From Psychrobacter pygoscelis (GTDB lineage Bacteria > Pseudomonadota > Gammaproteobacteria > Pseudomonadales > Moraxellaceae): a stretch of 64,000 bases of DNA. Numbering within the stretch: the stretch's first letter is position 1; the number at the start of each line of letters is the position of its first letter. Shown piece after piece: positions 1-10,567 of this stretch. The stretch spans positions 62,001-126,000 of the forward strand of contig NZ_RQRU01000002.1 in the NCBI RefSeq assembly GCF_004335015.1. The letters are read 5' to 3'. The notes below the pieces were generated by a model that made no database searches, had not been told where the DNA came from, and saw only the letters and a list, made by a program, of their open reading frames with translations. The translations under genes were made by a program, and so were the position numbers.

Positions 1-250
1 GAAGATTGCAAGGATGCATTCAGGAGAAAGTCTAGTCACTCTTACCTGTCCTAAAGTCATAGGCAGGTTGATGCAAGCCTGCTCTGCTATCTAATTATGA
101 CTCATGTTATTGCGAAATAACTAATCGGGATGCCTGTCTCAAAGCCTTCCTGATTAGTAAGCAGATATTAACAAGCAATCTAATGGATCTTAATATGATT
201 TACAGAGTGCCTTGTTTAGAGGCTAATCTTATATATAAGAAAAATGATAA

Positions 251-730
251 TTACTGTAAAAGCTCGTTTATTTTATTTTCATCGCTTAAATGGGCGTCAA
301 TAAAAGCATTAAGCTCCTTTTCACTTTTAAAGCGACTTAGATCCTCATCATCGCCATACCAATGTTGTAGCTCAGCTTTAGTCACTTCAACTTGTTGATC
401 CCCGAAATTATATCGAATCCAGTCAGCGTTACGAATTAAAGTAAAGAGATAAGTTGCCGTATAGACCACAATTTGCTGACGCTCTTGTAGGGACTCTGAG
501 CCATCGTAATTTAATATAACACCATAAGCCTCCTCTACTGTCGCCAGCTCAAAACTTTTAGAATAACTTACTACCGGTAGCCGGCCTAGGATATTCCCTA
601 CGGCACTATTATCTCCGACATACGCGCCTTTATATTCAAACAAGTCTCGGTCAACACTTTTACTATTACACCCACTCACGATTAATAGAGCTGCCAGAAG
701 GACAGACGAGAGCTTCAGTATTGGTTTCAT
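251..730 (-). CDS. Small lipoprotein of unknown function
   Basis: A 159-residue protein with a classical lipoprotein signal peptide: basic start (MKPILK), hydrophobic stretch and a lipobox V-S-G-C with the acceptor Cys at residue 21, so it should be lipid-anchored after Sec export. The mature part is a soluble alpha/beta-like chain with a Trp-rich patch (NADWIRYNFG, HWYGDDEDLSRF) and no motif I recognise. It lies downstream of rng on the same strand but 168 bases away, so it is probably transcribed separately. Asp after the lipid Cys (+2 rule) is absent (Asn follows), which is compatible with either membrane. Function unknown. Confidence 0.75.
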   Translation of the reverse strand: MKPILKLSSVLLAALLIVSGCNSKSVDRDLFEYKGAYVGDNSAVGNILGRLPVVSYSKSFELATVEEAYGVILNYDGSESLQERQQIVVYTATYLFTLIRNADWIRYNFGDQQVEVTKAELQHWYGDDEDLSRFKSEKELNAFIDAHLSDENKINELLQ

Positions 731-898
731 GAGCCACCTTGATACAAGTTGATACTACTAGCTAGGTTTTAGCGACTATTATCCTATGAGCAGGATACGA
801 TATCCCATCGCGACGCAAGCAGTTTATTCTATAAGGTAAGCTACTAATAGCATAACTTCGTTAGGTTATATTACTATTGCGTGACGTCAGCTCGCAGT

Positions 899-2635
899 CT
901 AGTCAAGCACAATATCGTACTGCTCTTGGGTATACAGATTCTCGACCTCGAAGGTTATAACTCGACCTAACAAATACTCAAGGTCTGCCACTGTATCGGC
1001 CTCTGAAGACAGCAGTAAATCAATGACGGCAGCGTGAGCCACCACAGTAAACTTTTTGGGAGAGTTGTAGGTTCGGGCGCAGCGCATGATCTCACGGAAT
1101 ATCTCAAAGCACACCGTCTCAGCCGTCTTCACAAAGCCCCTGCCCTGACAGGTTGAGCACGGCTCACAAAGCTGCTGCTCTAGCGACTCACGGGTGCGCT
1201 TGCGCGTCATTTCAACGAGACCAAGCTCGCTGACTTGAGTGATGTTGGTCTTAGCATAGTCCTGGGCTAATTGCTCTTGCAGACTTGCGAGCACGTCATC
1301 TTTGTGCTCTTGCTCAAGCATATCGATAAAATCAAGAATGATGATACCGCCAAGATTACGCAGTCTTAGCTGACGTGCAATAGCATGCGTCGCCTCAAGA
1401 TTGGTCTTATAAACCGTATCTTCTAAAGAGCGGCCACCGACAAATGAGCCAGTATTGACATCGATGGTGGTCATGGCTTCTGTCTGATCGATGATTAAAT
1501 AACCGCCAGACTTTAGATCGACACGGCGCTTTAAGGCATCGCGCAGGTCGTCCTCGACACGGTGCACATCAAAGAGCGCAGGCTCAGCCGTATAATGGAC
1601 AATGCGTGGGTAGATAAAAGGGACGAACTCTTTGGCGAATTGGCGCACTTGGTTAAAGAGGACTTCATCGTCGACGATGACTTTTTCTGTATCAGCATGC
1701 ACCAAATCTCGAATGGAGCGTAGTGGTAAGGATAGCTCTTGATAAAGAAGGATTGAGCTTTGCGAATGACTGGCCTCTAAGCGCCGTGCTTGAATGGTAC
1801 GCCAAAGCTGCAATAAATAATAGATATCTTCTTCTAACTTAGGTACAGATACCCGCTCAGCTGCCGTCCGTGCAATCAGTCCACCTTTTAGGCTTACCGT
1901 CTGCATCAAGCTGGTCAGCTCCATTTTTAAGCGCGAGCGCTCTTCTTCATTGTCAATCCGCTGCGAGATACCAATATGCTCACTTGAGGGCAGATAGACC
2001 AGATAGCGTGATGGTAGCGTAATATTGGTAGTTAAGCGTGCACCTTTTGTGCCCAGCTGATCCTTGGTAACTTGCACTAAGATACGCTGGCCCTCATGCA
2101 AGCGATGCTGGATGAGGTCTTGCTTAGCAGGTTGGTTAGAATACTGGCGCGGCATGATCGGCTTGGGGCTCACAACCGGCGGCGTCATCCGTAAGCTGCT
2201 AGGTTGCGTTGGCACATTGGTAGAAGACTTGGTGTCTATACACGCCTGCGTCTGCTCATCACTTGGGTGAACAGATGGTGTATTATCACCGTTAGCACTG
2301 TCTTTTAAAGGCTTGTTAACGTTATCATTGTCATGACCATCGATATCACTGCTATCGTTAGTACTATCCTTAGTCTTATCATCATTATTAGCCACGCTCG
2401 TCTTAACGGGCCGCTGCATATCATTAACATGCAAAAATGCGGTTCGAGACTGGCCAATATCGACAAATGCTGCTTGCATCCCTGGCAGCACACGGACCAC
2501 AGTACCTAAATAAATATTGCCCACCAATCCGAGTTTATGGTGGCGCTCAATATATATCTCACTGAGGACCCCGTTATCTAAGACTGCCACCCGGGACTCC
2601 ATGGGACTAATATTAATCAGCAGTTCTTCAGACAT
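899..2635 (-). CDS. rng: Ribonuclease G (Rng/CafA)
   Basis: Endoribonuclease of the RNase E/G family, which matures the 16S rRNA 5' end and takes part in mRNA decay. The start is set at the ATG giving MSEELLINISP, which aligns with the usual RNase G N-terminus; a further in-frame ATG 45 bases upstream would add 15 non-family residues. Visible parts: S1 RNA-binding domain (VGNIYLGTVVRVLPGMQAAFVDIG), catalytic DNase I-like region with DQTEAMTTIDVNTG and the metal-binding ILDFIDM, and the zinc-link CEPCSTCQGRG near the C-terminus. The S1 domain is split by a long Ser/Asp/Asn-rich low-complexity insertion (about residues 65-165), which makes the protein about 90 residues longer than E. coli RNase G. 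It is the last gene of the mreBCD-maf-rng run, 62 bases after maf. Confidence 0.95.
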   Translation of the reverse strand: MSEELLINISPMESRVAVLDNGVLSEIYIERHHKLGLVGNIYLGTVVRVLPGMQAAFVDIGQSRTAFLHVNDMQRPVKTSVANNDDKTKDSTNDSSDIDGHDNDNVNKPLKDSANGDNTPSVHPSDEQTQACIDTKSSTNVPTQPSSLRMTPPVVSPKPIMPRQYSNQPAKQDLIQHRLHEGQRILVQVTKDQLGTKGARLTTNITLPSRYLVYLPSSEHIGISQRIDNEEERSRLKMELTSLMQTVSLKGGLIARTAAERVSVPKLEEDIYYLLQLWRTIQARRLEASHSQSSILLYQELSLPLRSIRDLVHADTEKVIVDDEVLFNQVRQFAKEFVPFIYPRIVHYTAEPALFDVHRVEDDLRDALKRRVDLKSGGYLIIDQTEAMTTIDVNTGSFVGGRSLEDTVYKTNLEATHAIARQLRLRNLGGIIILDFIDMLEQEHKDDVLASLQEQLAQDYAKTNITQVSELGLVEMTRKRTRESLEQQLCEPCSTCQGRGFVKTAETVCFEIFREIMRCARTYNSPKKFTVVAHAAVIDLLLSSEADTVADLEYLLGRVITFEVENLYTQEQYDIVLD

Positions 2636-2697
2636 AGCCACTCTTCTATCTATATAACTTATGGAGTCATAGTGTAACAAATGCCAAGTCGCTCTGC

Positions 2698-3411
2698 CTA
2701 GACATCACGCTCGTTATTCAGCCCAGACAGCGCGCTCTTTGCTTGCGCAATCAATCTGAGAGTCTGTGCTAATGGCAAGCCTACCACATTGGTATAACTG
2801 CCATTTATACACTCAACCCAAGCTGCAGCACCGCCTTGAATAGCATAGCCCCCTGCCTTATCAGCAGGCTCCCCCGACTGCCAATAGCGCTGCATGTCAT
2901 CGATCGCTAGTGGCACAAATGTCACTTGCGTACTCTCCATAATCTGCTCCTGCCACACTGCGGTTAACGCGCTCATAGCAGCGCTTGACGAAGCCGTTAT
3001 TGATGAAGACGCTGTGGATTCAGCAGCCAATAAAGTTGCTTGTACCGCGGTACAGACCTGATGGGTATTATCAGACATCTGCTGCCACATACTAAAGGCA
3101 TGCGCTTGGTCAGTAGGTTTTATCAAGATACTCTGACCATCCGGTAAGATACCAATAGTATCTGCAGTGAGTAGTAATAGCGGCTTAGGCATGGCAGTCG
3201 TTTCGCCCTCAGCTCTAGGAGTATTAGCCGTCTTCAAAACAGCCAGTGCTGCTTGGGCTTTTTGCGCTACCATCCGGCTAATATAAGCCTGCGGAGTCTC
3301 CCCTTCAACCACGCTCTCGTCTATCTCTGCCGTCATAACGGTAAAATCAAGACCAGCTTGCGCTAATAACTGACGCCGCCTAGGAGAGCTGGAGGCTAAA
3401 ATAATATTCAT
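2698..3411 (-). CDS. maf: Maf/YhdE-like nucleoside triphosphate pyrophosphatase
   Basis: House-cleaning pyrophosphatase that hydrolyses dTTP/UTP or modified NTPs to the monophosphate; cytoplasmic. The N-terminus has the Maf signature ASSSPRRRQLL, the catalytic Asp lies in LLTADTIG, and the late KAGGYAIQG motif is intact. Its position between mreD and rng matches the yhdE position in other gammaproteobacteria, which favours the YhdE subtype over YceF. At 237 residues it is longer than the usual 190-200; the excess is an Ala/Ser/Thr-rich insertion around residues 127-155 (AAESTASSSITASSSAAM). Catalytic residues flank the insertion and look unaffected. Confidence 0.93.
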   Translation of the reverse strand: MNIILASSSPRRRQLLAQAGLDFTVMTAEIDESVVEGETPQAYISRMVAQKAQAALAVLKTANTPRAEGETTAMPKPLLLLTADTIGILPDGQSILIKPTDQAHAFSMWQQMSDNTHQVCTAVQATLLAAESTASSSITASSSAAMSALTAVWQEQIMESTQVTFVPLAIDDMQRYWQSGEPADKAGGYAIQGGAAAWVECINGSYTNVVGLPLAQTLRLIAQAKSALSGLNNERDV

Positions 3412-3510
3412 AAAGAGTATTTATCTTGAGTAATGAATTAAGAAGACTTTAAAACACAAAGACAGTAAATATCAGACAACAACGCTACCTAGTTAGTACC
3501 AATAAATTAG

Positions 3511-3996
3511 CTAACGAGAATAGCGCCGCAGCAACAGTAAAACAAAGGGCCAGCAGGCCATACTCATTAGCAATGTACCGCCAAATTCAGGTAAAAATAT
3601 GTTCTGAGTAATGAGCTGTAAAATCCATAATACCGATTGAAATACCAGTAGACAAATACAGGCTAGCAGCCAAGCGCTTAGCGTTGTTAGTTGTTTGATA
3701 TAGATACTAGCTACTTTTACCACCAATGCCATTACCACTGCGGCGAAAGCTTGCTGACCGAGCCTAGTATCTAAAATCAAATCAGCAATCAGACCAATGG
3801 TGAATGCTGTAAATAATCCGCTATATCGCGGTTTAAAAATGAGCCAAAATATCAGCACCATAATCATAACCATAGGGCGCAGTACAGCCAAGCTTGAACT
3901 TAATGGATAAACATTGAGCGAGGAGGCAAAAATATAGCTAAGAACAATCGCAACTACGATCTCAAAGGGGGAATGAGAAGAGTCAGAGCTGGACAT
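3511..3996 (-). CDS. mreD: Rod-shape determining protein MreD
   Basis: Inner-membrane component of the Rod (elongasome) complex that directs side-wall peptidoglycan synthesis together with MreB, MreC, RodA and PBP2. The 161-residue chain is almost entirely hydrophobic with about five predicted membrane segments, the usual size and topology. It starts 12 bases after the mreC stop, so the two are co-transcribed and probably translationally coupled. Identification relies on position and hydrophobicity because MreD has little conserved sequence; the operon context makes it secure. Confidence 0.92.
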   Translation of the reverse strand: MSSSDSSHSPFEIVVAIVLSYIFASSLNVYPLSSSLAVLRPMVMIMVLIFWLIFKPRYSGLFTAFTIGLIADLILDTRLGQQAFAAVVMALVVKVASIYIKQLTTLSAWLLACICLLVFQSVLWILQLITQNIFLPEFGGTLLMSMACWPFVLLLLRRYSR

Positions 3997-4008
3997 AGTG
4001 CAAGCGCC

Positions 4009-5007
4009 TTAATGACCAGAGGAAGTTGGGGTTAATACATTTTGAGCGCTAGACAAGACAGCAGGGTCCGTGGGGGTGCTAGAATAAGGCTGTGACGCTA
4101 CAGTTTGCGGCTTACTAACCTCAGTACCTAACATAGCCTTTTGCATAGACTCTTGCGTAGACTGAAGCTGAGCTGCGGTAGCTGACTTGTCTTGCAGGAC
4201 GAGCACGTAAGAATTATCTGTTAAGTTTGCTGATGGTGAGACTTTAATATGCATAAAGTTGTCACCTTGGCTTGGGTCGACATAGCGAATCCGACCGACA
4301 CTATAGCCAGCAGGGATGCGTCCACCCATTCCTGAAGAGATAAGCTCATCACCGACCCGCACATCTGAGGTTTTGAATACGTAGTCAAGCCTTAACGAGG
4401 TAGGCGTCCCTTCACCGGTCACGATGGCACGCTGACCTGTTCGCTTAATAGCGACCGCGACAGATTGCAGTTCATCAGTAATGAGTAGTAACCGGCTAGT
4501 ATTGGGATAGACGTTGATAATCTGACCCAAGATACCCTTTTCGTCAATCACGGTCTGCCCTACTTGAACACCATCATGAGCGCCTTTATTAAGTACAACA
4601 ATTTGCTTAATAGGGTTGGTGTCTGTGCCAATAACCTGAGCCAGTTTAAGGTCAAACTGCTCAGGCTTAGTGGTAGAGAGAATACCTTGCAGGCGGGCAT
4701 TCTGCGCCAAGATATAGTCTTGCTGTTGCAGCTTAGCATGGGCATGAATCAGCTCAGATTTGAGCTGGACATTCTCACGGCGCAGTGCTTCTTTAGACTG
4801 CAAGCGTCCACTAGACCAATGCGCTGCGTAGCTTGGCAACAATGACAACTCATATATTGGCTGCATCGCTGCATGGCTAGTACTACGAATCGGCTCAAAC
4901 CAGTCAGGGTTTTTACTGTCAAACCACATCAGGATCATCGCCAAGATCAGGACTACTGCAGTTTTGCGAAAGGAGAGAGGCTGGCGAGCAAAGATACTTG
5001 GATTCAT
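4009..5007 (-). CDS. mreC: Rod-shape determining protein MreC
   Basis: Periplasmic scaffold of the elongasome, anchored by one N-terminal membrane segment (about residues 15-32, AVVLILAMILMWF). A coiled coil follows (about 70-110, QSKEALRRENVQLKSELIHAHAKLQQQ), then the double beta-barrel core (about 115-265) with the family motif GVQVGQTVIDEKGILGQI. The C-terminal 60 residues are a Ser/Thr/Gln/Pro-rich tail that looks disordered, a common but variable trait. It binds PBP2 and MreD and activates synthesis. It lies between mreB and mreD. Confidence 0.95.
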   Translation of the reverse strand: MNPSIFARQPLSFRKTAVVLILAMILMWFDSKNPDWFEPIRSTSHAAMQPIYELSLLPSYAAHWSSGRLQSKEALRRENVQLKSELIHAHAKLQQQDYILAQNARLQGILSTTKPEQFDLKLAQVIGTDTNPIKQIVVLNKGAHDGVQVGQTVIDEKGILGQIINVYPNTSRLLLITDELQSVAVAIKRTGQRAIVTGEGTPTSLRLDYVFKTSDVRVGDELISSGMGGRIPAGYSVGRIRYVDPSQGDNFMHIKVSPSANLTDNSYVLVLQDKSATAAQLQSTQESMQKAMLGTEVSKPQTVASQPYSSTPTDPAVLSSAQNVLTPTSSGH

Positions 5008-5106
5008 CGCGATCCCAATATCTGTACTTTAATCTGATCTCTTATCAGCATATTGCCCCCATCTACCTCACCGCTCATCTAGAATAACAATTACAAAATA
5101 TTTTAA

Positions 5107-6135
5107 TTAAACAAAAATCATATTAAGACTTTTGTTATTAATAAAGTCTAACGCCATACCGCCACCACGGCTGACGCAGGTTAGTGGATCTTCAGCAACA
5201 GTGACAGGTAGTCCTGTCTCTTTAGATAAAAGCTTGTCTAGATCGCGTAAAAGCGCACCGCCACCTGTCAGTACAATACCGCGCTCAGCAATATCTGAAG
5301 ACAGCTCTGGCGGCGTTTGCTCTAAGGCCGCTTTTACAGCGCTAATAATGCCACTTAACGGATCGCTTAATGCCTTTTGAATCTCTTCTGAATTGACGGT
5401 AAAGGTCTTGGGCACACCTTCTGCCATGCTGCGACCACGGACCTCAACTTCGAGCGACACATCTTCATTAAGCGCAGAGCCGACTTCTTGCTTGATTCGT
5501 TCAGCCGTCGTCTCACCAATAACGCAGCCATGAGTGCGGCGTACATGGGTGATAATTGCTTCATCAAACAAGTCACCACCAATGCGAATAGACTCAGCAT
5601 AGACACAGCCAGATAGAGCAATAACAGCAATCTCAGTAGTACCACCACCGATATCCACAACCATAGAGCCACTGGCCTCATGGACTGGCATGCCCGCGCC
5701 AATTGCAGCTGCCATAGGCTCTTCTAATAGCATGACTTTATTAGCACCCGCTGAAGACACGGCTTCACGAATGGCTTTACGCTCTACTAAGGTTGATTTA
5801 CAAGGCACGCAAACGACCACATTAGGCTGCGCCATAAAACGCTTGGCTTTTACTTTTGCAATGAAGTGCTTGAGCATTTTCTGTGTTACTTCAAAATCTG
5901 CGATAACCCCATCTTTTAGCGGGCGAATGGCCGTAATGTTCGCTGGCGTTCGCCCCAGCATTTGCTTGGCATCAAGGCCCACTGCTGCTACCGTAGGATT
6001 CTGGGTTCGATTACTACGTAATGCTACTACCGTAGGCTCATCGAGCACCACACCTTTGTTAGGAATAAAGATAAGGGTATTGGCAGTACCAAGATCAATT
6101 GCGATATTATTTGATAAAAATCCGAACGGGTTCAT
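5107..6135 (-). CDS. mreB: Rod-shape determining actin homologue MreB
   Basis: Actin-like ATPase that polymerises under the inner membrane and positions the side-wall synthesis machinery. The start is the ATG giving [20 protein letters not shown], the standard MreB beginning; an upstream in-frame ATG (6198) would add 21 unrelated residues. Actin-fold motifs are intact: phosphate-1 (IDLGTANT), phosphate-2 ([13 protein letters not shown]), adenosine loop ([11 protein letters not shown]). Length, about 342 residues, is normal. It is the first gene of the operon and is transcribed away from the 1-kb divergent gap that also holds the gatC promoter. Confidence 0.97.
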   Translation of the reverse strand: MNPFGFLSNNIAIDLGTANTLIFIPNKGVVLDEPTVVALRSNRTQNPTVAAVGLDAKQMLGRTPANITAIRPLKDGVIADFEVTQKMLKHFIAKVKAKRFMAQPNVVVCVPCKSTLVERKAIREAVSSAGANKVMLLEEPMAAAIGAGMPVHEASGSMVVDIGGGTTEIAVIALSGCVYAESIRIGGDLFDEAIITHVRRTHGCVIGETTAERIKQEVGSALNEDVSLEVEVRGRSMAEGVPKTFTVNSEEIQKALSDPLSGIISAVKAALEQTPPELSSDIAERGIVLTGGGALLRDLDKLLSKETGLPVTVAEDPLTCVSRGGGMALDFINNKSLNMIFV

Positions 6136-7159
6136 GACTAATATATCCAGCGTCTTACTAATGGGGCGAATGGGAAATGGCGTAGGGGGCTTTATCATCT
6201 CTTAGATATACTTTTATACGTATTAGATATCTAATAAAGATTTACAAGCTGATTTAATTCGACTTTTGTCATAATTTTAGGGATGACTAAGTGATAACTA
6301 AGCTAGGCGCTCACTCTAACGAAAGTTAGCGTTAGCGACAAGCTAAAAGCTATAATTATTTGGGCTAACCCCTAAATTGCGCTAAATTATACCGATTAAA
6401 TAGCGAAAAATCACCGGTTAATCACGCTTATACGTTATTGAGCAGTCACAAATTTAATTGTAAGCAAGTTTAACTGCTCACTAACGATTAACAGCAGCAG
6501 CAATCTTACTAGATGCCGCTGTTAGTTAAGTTTTACTGAGACAATTTTTTGGCTCAGCTCATTATGTACTTGAACTAAACTAGGCAGTTGAGCTACTAGA
6601 CCAGCTAGTAGACTGCTAATTTGCAATAGTATCAGCTACTATCATCAATCCTAAGCAGTGATAGTTTAACTCAGTCTAACATATTGGCTTAATAACTAGG
6701 TAAAGATAGCAAGGTTATTGATAACTAATTCTAAATTATTTTTCGATTATGGACGCTTATTGCTACACTTTATTATCAATCTTAGTACTTATTTGAAAGT
6801 TATTATTAAAGTTATCATTAGATAAACGCTTCTTGTTAAAATTTTTATGCATTTTAGCAAGGTGCGTGAGCCATATCTTAACTACCCTATTAATCGCGTT
6901 TAATTCTAGCAACAAAGCGTCTCGGCTACGTAATCTGATAGGCTTCTGTAAAGGACTGTCAAAAAATAAGCGCAGATGCTTTATAATACGTACAATCTAT
7001 TTTTTAAGAAATTGGTTATTTATCTTCTTAATCCAATCTAGAAATAATACATGTAGTCCGATTAATAATAGGGCCTGTGTAAATTCACTAGCTGGCTCTC
7101 TTTGAGCCATGGTTGAATTTTACACCGCTCTAGTTCCCACACTTTTTCTTGGAGTCACT
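6136..7159. other. 1-kb divergent intergenic region between mreB and gatC
   Basis: AT-rich DNA between two divergently transcribed operons; it must carry both promoters. I see no protein that looks real on either strand. Two inverted repeats are visible: CTAACG arms at about 6315-6335, and 8-base arms TGAGCAGT/ACTGCTCA at about 6449-6481 separated by some 26 bases. Neither has a T-tract that would mark a terminator. An untranslated leader, a small RNA or an operator is possible but not shown. Confidence 0.5.
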
Positions 7160-7474
7160 ATGAGTGAGCAAACCACACCAGCCAATGATAGCGTCAGTAC
7201 CGATGATATTTTAGAAGTCGCAAGACTCGCTCGCTTAGGCGTGGATCAGACCACCGCTAGCAGTTATGCTGATGACATTGATAAGATTCTCGGTATTATG
7301 CAGACCATCAGCACTGTGGATACAGAAGGTCTTGCGCCATTGGCTAATATTCATCAAGCCAGTCAAGAGCTGCGTAGCGATCGTCCAGATGCCGATATCG
7401 ACCGTGAACACAATCAATCAGTTGCGCCAGCGGTCGCTGAAGGGCTATATCTAGTACCACAAGTCATTGAATAA
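7160..7474 (+). CDS. gatC: Asp/Glu-tRNA amidotransferase subunit C
   Basis: Small stabilising subunit of GatCAB, which amidates Glu-tRNA(Gln) and/or Asp-tRNA(Asn) in bacteria lacking the cognate synthetase. The chosen ATG is preceded by GGAG (TTGGAGTCACTATG) and gives 104 residues, normal for the family. An upstream in-frame ATG exists at 7109 but has no ribosome site and lies outside family homology. Typical features: VARLARLGVD near the N-terminus, DDIDKILGIM in the helical part, and the C-terminal LRSDRPD. First gene of gatC-gatA-gatB. Confidence 0.95.
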   Translation: MSEQTTPANDSVSTDDILEVARLARLGVDQTTASSYADDIDKILGIMQTISTVDTEGLAPLANIHQASQELRSDRPDADIDREHNQSVAPAVAEGLYLVPQVIE

Positions 7475-7559
7475 TTCGCTCATTCACACTGCCAATGGCG
7501 CTTAATTAATGCCAAATTTCCATCATTACTATTAATACAACCATTAATGGACACGTTTT

Positions 7560-9056
7560 ATGTCTGATTTACATACCTTATCTGTCGCCGAGTTGGCCGA
7601 TGGTCTGCGCGATAAGCAATTTAGCAGTACTGAGCTTACAGAGCACTTTTTAAATCGAATTGAGAAGCTCGATGGCAAGGTTAATAGCTTTATTACCGTC
7701 GATGCTGATAATGCTCGTAAGGCCGCCAAAGCCGCTGACGAGCAGCGCGCAAGTGGTGATACCCGAGCACTACTAGGCGTACCGATGGCGCACAAAGATA
7801 TCTTTTGTACCGAGGGTGTACTTACCACCTGCGGCTCTAAGATGCTGCACAACTTCATCTCGCCTTATGACGCGACTATCGTCAAAAACATTCGTGAAGC
7901 TGGCTTCATTAGCTTAGGCAAGCTCAATATGGATGAGTTTGCCATGGGCTCGGATAACGAAAGCTCGTATTACGGTGCAGTGCACAACCCATGGAATCTT
8001 GATCGCGTGCCTGGTGGCTCATCTGGTGGCTCAGCAGCAGCAACTGCGGCAGGCTTCGTTCCTGTAGCGACAGGTAGTGATACCGGTGGCTCTATTCGTC
8101 AGCCTGCCTCCTTCTGCGGCTTAACGGGTATGAAGCCTACCTATGGCCGCGTATCACGCTTTGGTATGATTGCCTATGCTTCGAGTCTTGATCAGGCCGG
8201 AACATTTGGACGCTCCGCAGAAGACTGTGCCTATCTGCTTCAGCCTATGGCAGGACATGACCCAAGAGACGCCACTTCTATTAATCGTACTGTGCCAAAC
8301 TATGTCGAGCTATTAAAAGAAGCCAAAAATAACGTTGGCGACAAGCCTTTTTCTGGTCTGAAGATTGGCGTGGCCAAAGAGTATTTTGGTGAGGGCTTAG
8401 ACAGCGAAGTGGAAAACCACGTTCGCGCTGCGCTCAAGCAGTATGAGGACTTAGGCGCGACCATCGTTGAGGTGCATATCACTGATCCAAAAGTCACCCT
8501 AGCCACCTACTATATGCTAGCCCCTGCTGAGGCATCATCCAACCTGTCACGCTTTGATGGTGTTCGCTTTGGCTACCGCTGCGACAACCCAAAGAACCTA
8601 GAAGATCTCTATACTCGCTCACGCTCTGAAGGCTTTGGTCCTGAGGTTCAGCGCCGTATTCTTATGGGGACTTATGCCCTATCAGCAGGCTACTTTGATG
8701 CTTACTATACCAAAGCGCAAAAAGTACGTCGTGTCATCTTAGAGGACTTTGAAAAAGCCTTTAAAGAGTGTGACCTTATCGCCTGCCCTACCGCCCCTAC
8801 GCCAGCTTATAGCTTGAACGATGAGCTTGATCCAGTCACCATGTATCTGGGTGACGTCTATACCATCGCCGTCAATCTTGCTGGTCTGCCTGCTATTAGT
8901 ATGCCAGCTGGCTTCACTGAAGCTGGACTTCCTGTTGGTCTGCAACTCATAGGTAACCACTGGGATGATGACAAGTTACTGACTACCGCGCATCTGTATC
9001 AACAGCATACTGACTACCACACCAAGCTATCTGCTATCGCAAAGGAGAGCATCTAA
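7560..9056 (+). CDS. gatA: Asp/Glu-tRNA amidotransferase subunit A
   Basis: Glutaminase subunit of GatCAB; releases ammonia from glutamine, which is channelled to GatB. Amidase-signature family: catalytic Lys79 ([10 protein letters not shown]), cis-Ser154 in [11 protein letters not shown] and nucleophile Ser178 in [12 protein letters not shown] are all present and numbered as in characterised GatA proteins. Length 498 is normal. It ends in TAATG, so its stop overlaps the gatB start by one base and the two are translationally coupled. Confidence 0.97.
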   Translation: MSDLHTLSVAELADGLRDKQFSSTELTEHFLNRIEKLDGKVNSFITVDADNARKAAKAADEQRASGDTRALLGVPMAHKDIFCTEGVLTTCGSKMLHNFISPYDATIVKNIREAGFISLGKLNMDEFAMGSDNESSYYGAVHNPWNLDRVPGGSSGGSAAATAAGFVPVATGSDTGGSIRQPASFCGLTGMKPTYGRVSRFGMIAYASSLDQAGTFGRSAEDCAYLLQPMAGHDPRDATSINRTVPNYVELLKEAKNNVGDKPFSGLKIGVAKEYFGEGLDSEVENHVRAALKQYEDLGATIVEVHITDPKVTLATYYMLAPAEASSNLSRFDGVRFGYRCDNPKNLEDLYTRSRSEGFGPEVQRRILMGTYALSAGYFDAYYTKAQKVRRVILEDFEKAFKECDLIACPTAPTPAYSLNDELDPVTMYLGDVYTIAVNLAGLPAISMPAGFTEAGLPVGLQLIGNHWDDDKLLTTAHLYQQHTDYHTKLSAIAKESI

Positions 9057-10567
9057 TGACGGCTACCTTAGAAAACACTGCCCCTATTCGTACCGAGTTG
9101 TTAGTAGACGGCTATGAAGTGGTCATCGGTATCGAGATTCACTGCCAGCTCAATACTGACAGTAAAATCTTCTCTAGCGCCCCAGCTGACTTCGGTAACG
9201 AGCCAAACACACAGGCTAATATCGTTGACCTTGGCTTGCCAGGCGTATTGCCAGTCCTTAACGAAGGTGTGGTCGAGCGTGCCTTAAAATTTGGTCTTGG
9301 CGTTAATGCCGAGCTTGGTCTTTATAACACCTTTGATCGTAAAAACTACTTCTACCCTGACTTGCCTAAAGGCTATCAAATAACCCAGATGGCCAACCCT
9401 ATCGTCGGTAAGGGCTATATCGATATCGTCGTCAATGAAGGCACAGATAACGAGTACAGCAAGCGCATCGGTATTACCCGTGGCCATTTAGAAGAAGATG
9501 CCGGCAAGTCCGTCCATGATGCCGTAGATGGTATGACTGGTGTCGATCTTAACCGTGCGGGTACGCCGCTGATTGAAATTGTCTCTGAGCCAGACATGCG
9601 CTCTGCCGACGAAGCCGTGGCTTATATCAAAGCTATCCATCAGCTAGTGACTTGGCTGGGTATCTCTGATGCGATTATGGCCGAAGGCTCGTTCCGCTGC
9701 GACTGTAACGTATCAGTACGAAAGCCTGGCAGCGAGCTTGGCACTAGAACTGAGCTGAAAAACCTAAACTCATTCCGCTTTATCGAGCGTGCTATCAACC
9801 GTGAAATCGAGCGGCAAATCGATATCATCGAAGACGGTGGCAAAGTTATTCAAGCCACACGCTTGTATGATCCTGATAAAGACGAAACCCGCTCAATGCG
9901 TACCAAAGAAGAAGCCAACGATTATCGCTACTTCCCAGACCCTGATCTATTACCAGTCCGGATTGAGCAAGCGACCGTAGACGCTATTCGCGCTGCGATG
10001 CCTGAGCTACCCGTCGAGCGCCGAGCTCGCTTTGAGACCGATCTGGGCTTGTCTGAATATGACGCACGAATCTTAACGGATAGCCGTGAACTTGCCGATT
10101 ACTTTGAAGCCGTTCTTGAGTCTACTGGCACAGAACACGCCAAGCTGGCTGCCAACTGGATTATGGGCGAGCTAATGGGCGCACTGAACAAAGATGAGAA
10201 AACCATCAATGACGCCTCTATTAGTGCAGAGCAAATGGCTGGCCTGCTCAAACGTCTCAATGACAATACGCTGTCTGGCAAGCTTGGCAAAAAGGTCTTC
10301 GCGGCGATGTATGAAGGCGAAGGTGGCGACTCTGCCGATGCCGCTGATAAAATCATTGAAGCCAAAGGCCTCAAGCAAGAAACAGATACTGGCGCTATTA
10401 AAGCGATGGTTGAAGAGGTCATCGCTAATAACCAAGCGATGGTCGATGAGTATAAAGGCGGTAAGGAGAAAGCCTTTAATGGTCTGGTCGGTCAAGTGAT
10501 GAAGGCCAGCCGCGGTAAGGCCAACCCACAGCAGGTCAATCAGATCTTAAAAGAGCTGTTGAGTTGA
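9056..10567 (+). CDS. gatB: Asp/Glu-tRNA amidotransferase subunit B
   Basis: Kinase/transamidase subunit of GatCAB: phosphorylates the mischarged aminoacyl-tRNA and replaces the phosphate with ammonia. Features include the N-terminal [21 protein letters not shown], the metal-site region [13 protein letters not shown] and the C-terminal helical/YqeY-like tail (about residues 360-503) that binds the tRNA elbow. 503 residues, full length. Its start overlaps the gatA stop; its stop overlaps a TTG start for a small membrane protein. Confidence 0.97.
   Translation: MTATLENTAPIRTELLVDGYEVVIGIEIHCQLNTDSKIFSSAPADFGNEPNTQANIVDLGLPGVLPVLNEGVVERALKFGLGVNAELGLYNTFDRKNYFYPDLPKGYQITQMANPIVGKGYIDIVVNEGTDNEYSKRIGITRGHLEEDAGKSVHDAVDGMTGVDLNRAGTPLIEIVSEPDMRSADEAVAYIKAIHQLVTWLGISDAIMAEGSFRCDCNVSVRKPGSELGTRTELKNLNSFRFIERAINREIERQIDIIEDGGKVIQATRLYDPDKDETRSMRTKEEANDYRYFPDPDLLPVRIEQATVDAIRAAMPELPVERRARFETDLGLSEYDARILTDSRELADYFEAVLESTGTEHAKLAANWIMGELMGALNKDEKTINDASISAEQMAGLLKRLNDNTLSGKLGKKVFAAMYEGEGGDSADAADKIIEAKGLKQETDTGAIKAMVEEVIANNQAMVDEYKGGKEKAFNGLVGQVMKASRGKANPQQVNQILKELLS

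Noticed and set aside
6833..7105. 90-codon frame between mreB and gatC
   Set aside because: Composition is that of translated AT-rich non-coding DNA, with no ribosome site and no motif.
7109..7159. Longer gatC start 17 codons upstream
   Set aside because: No ribosome site, no match to the family N-terminus, and the ATG at 7160 has GGAG at proper spacing.
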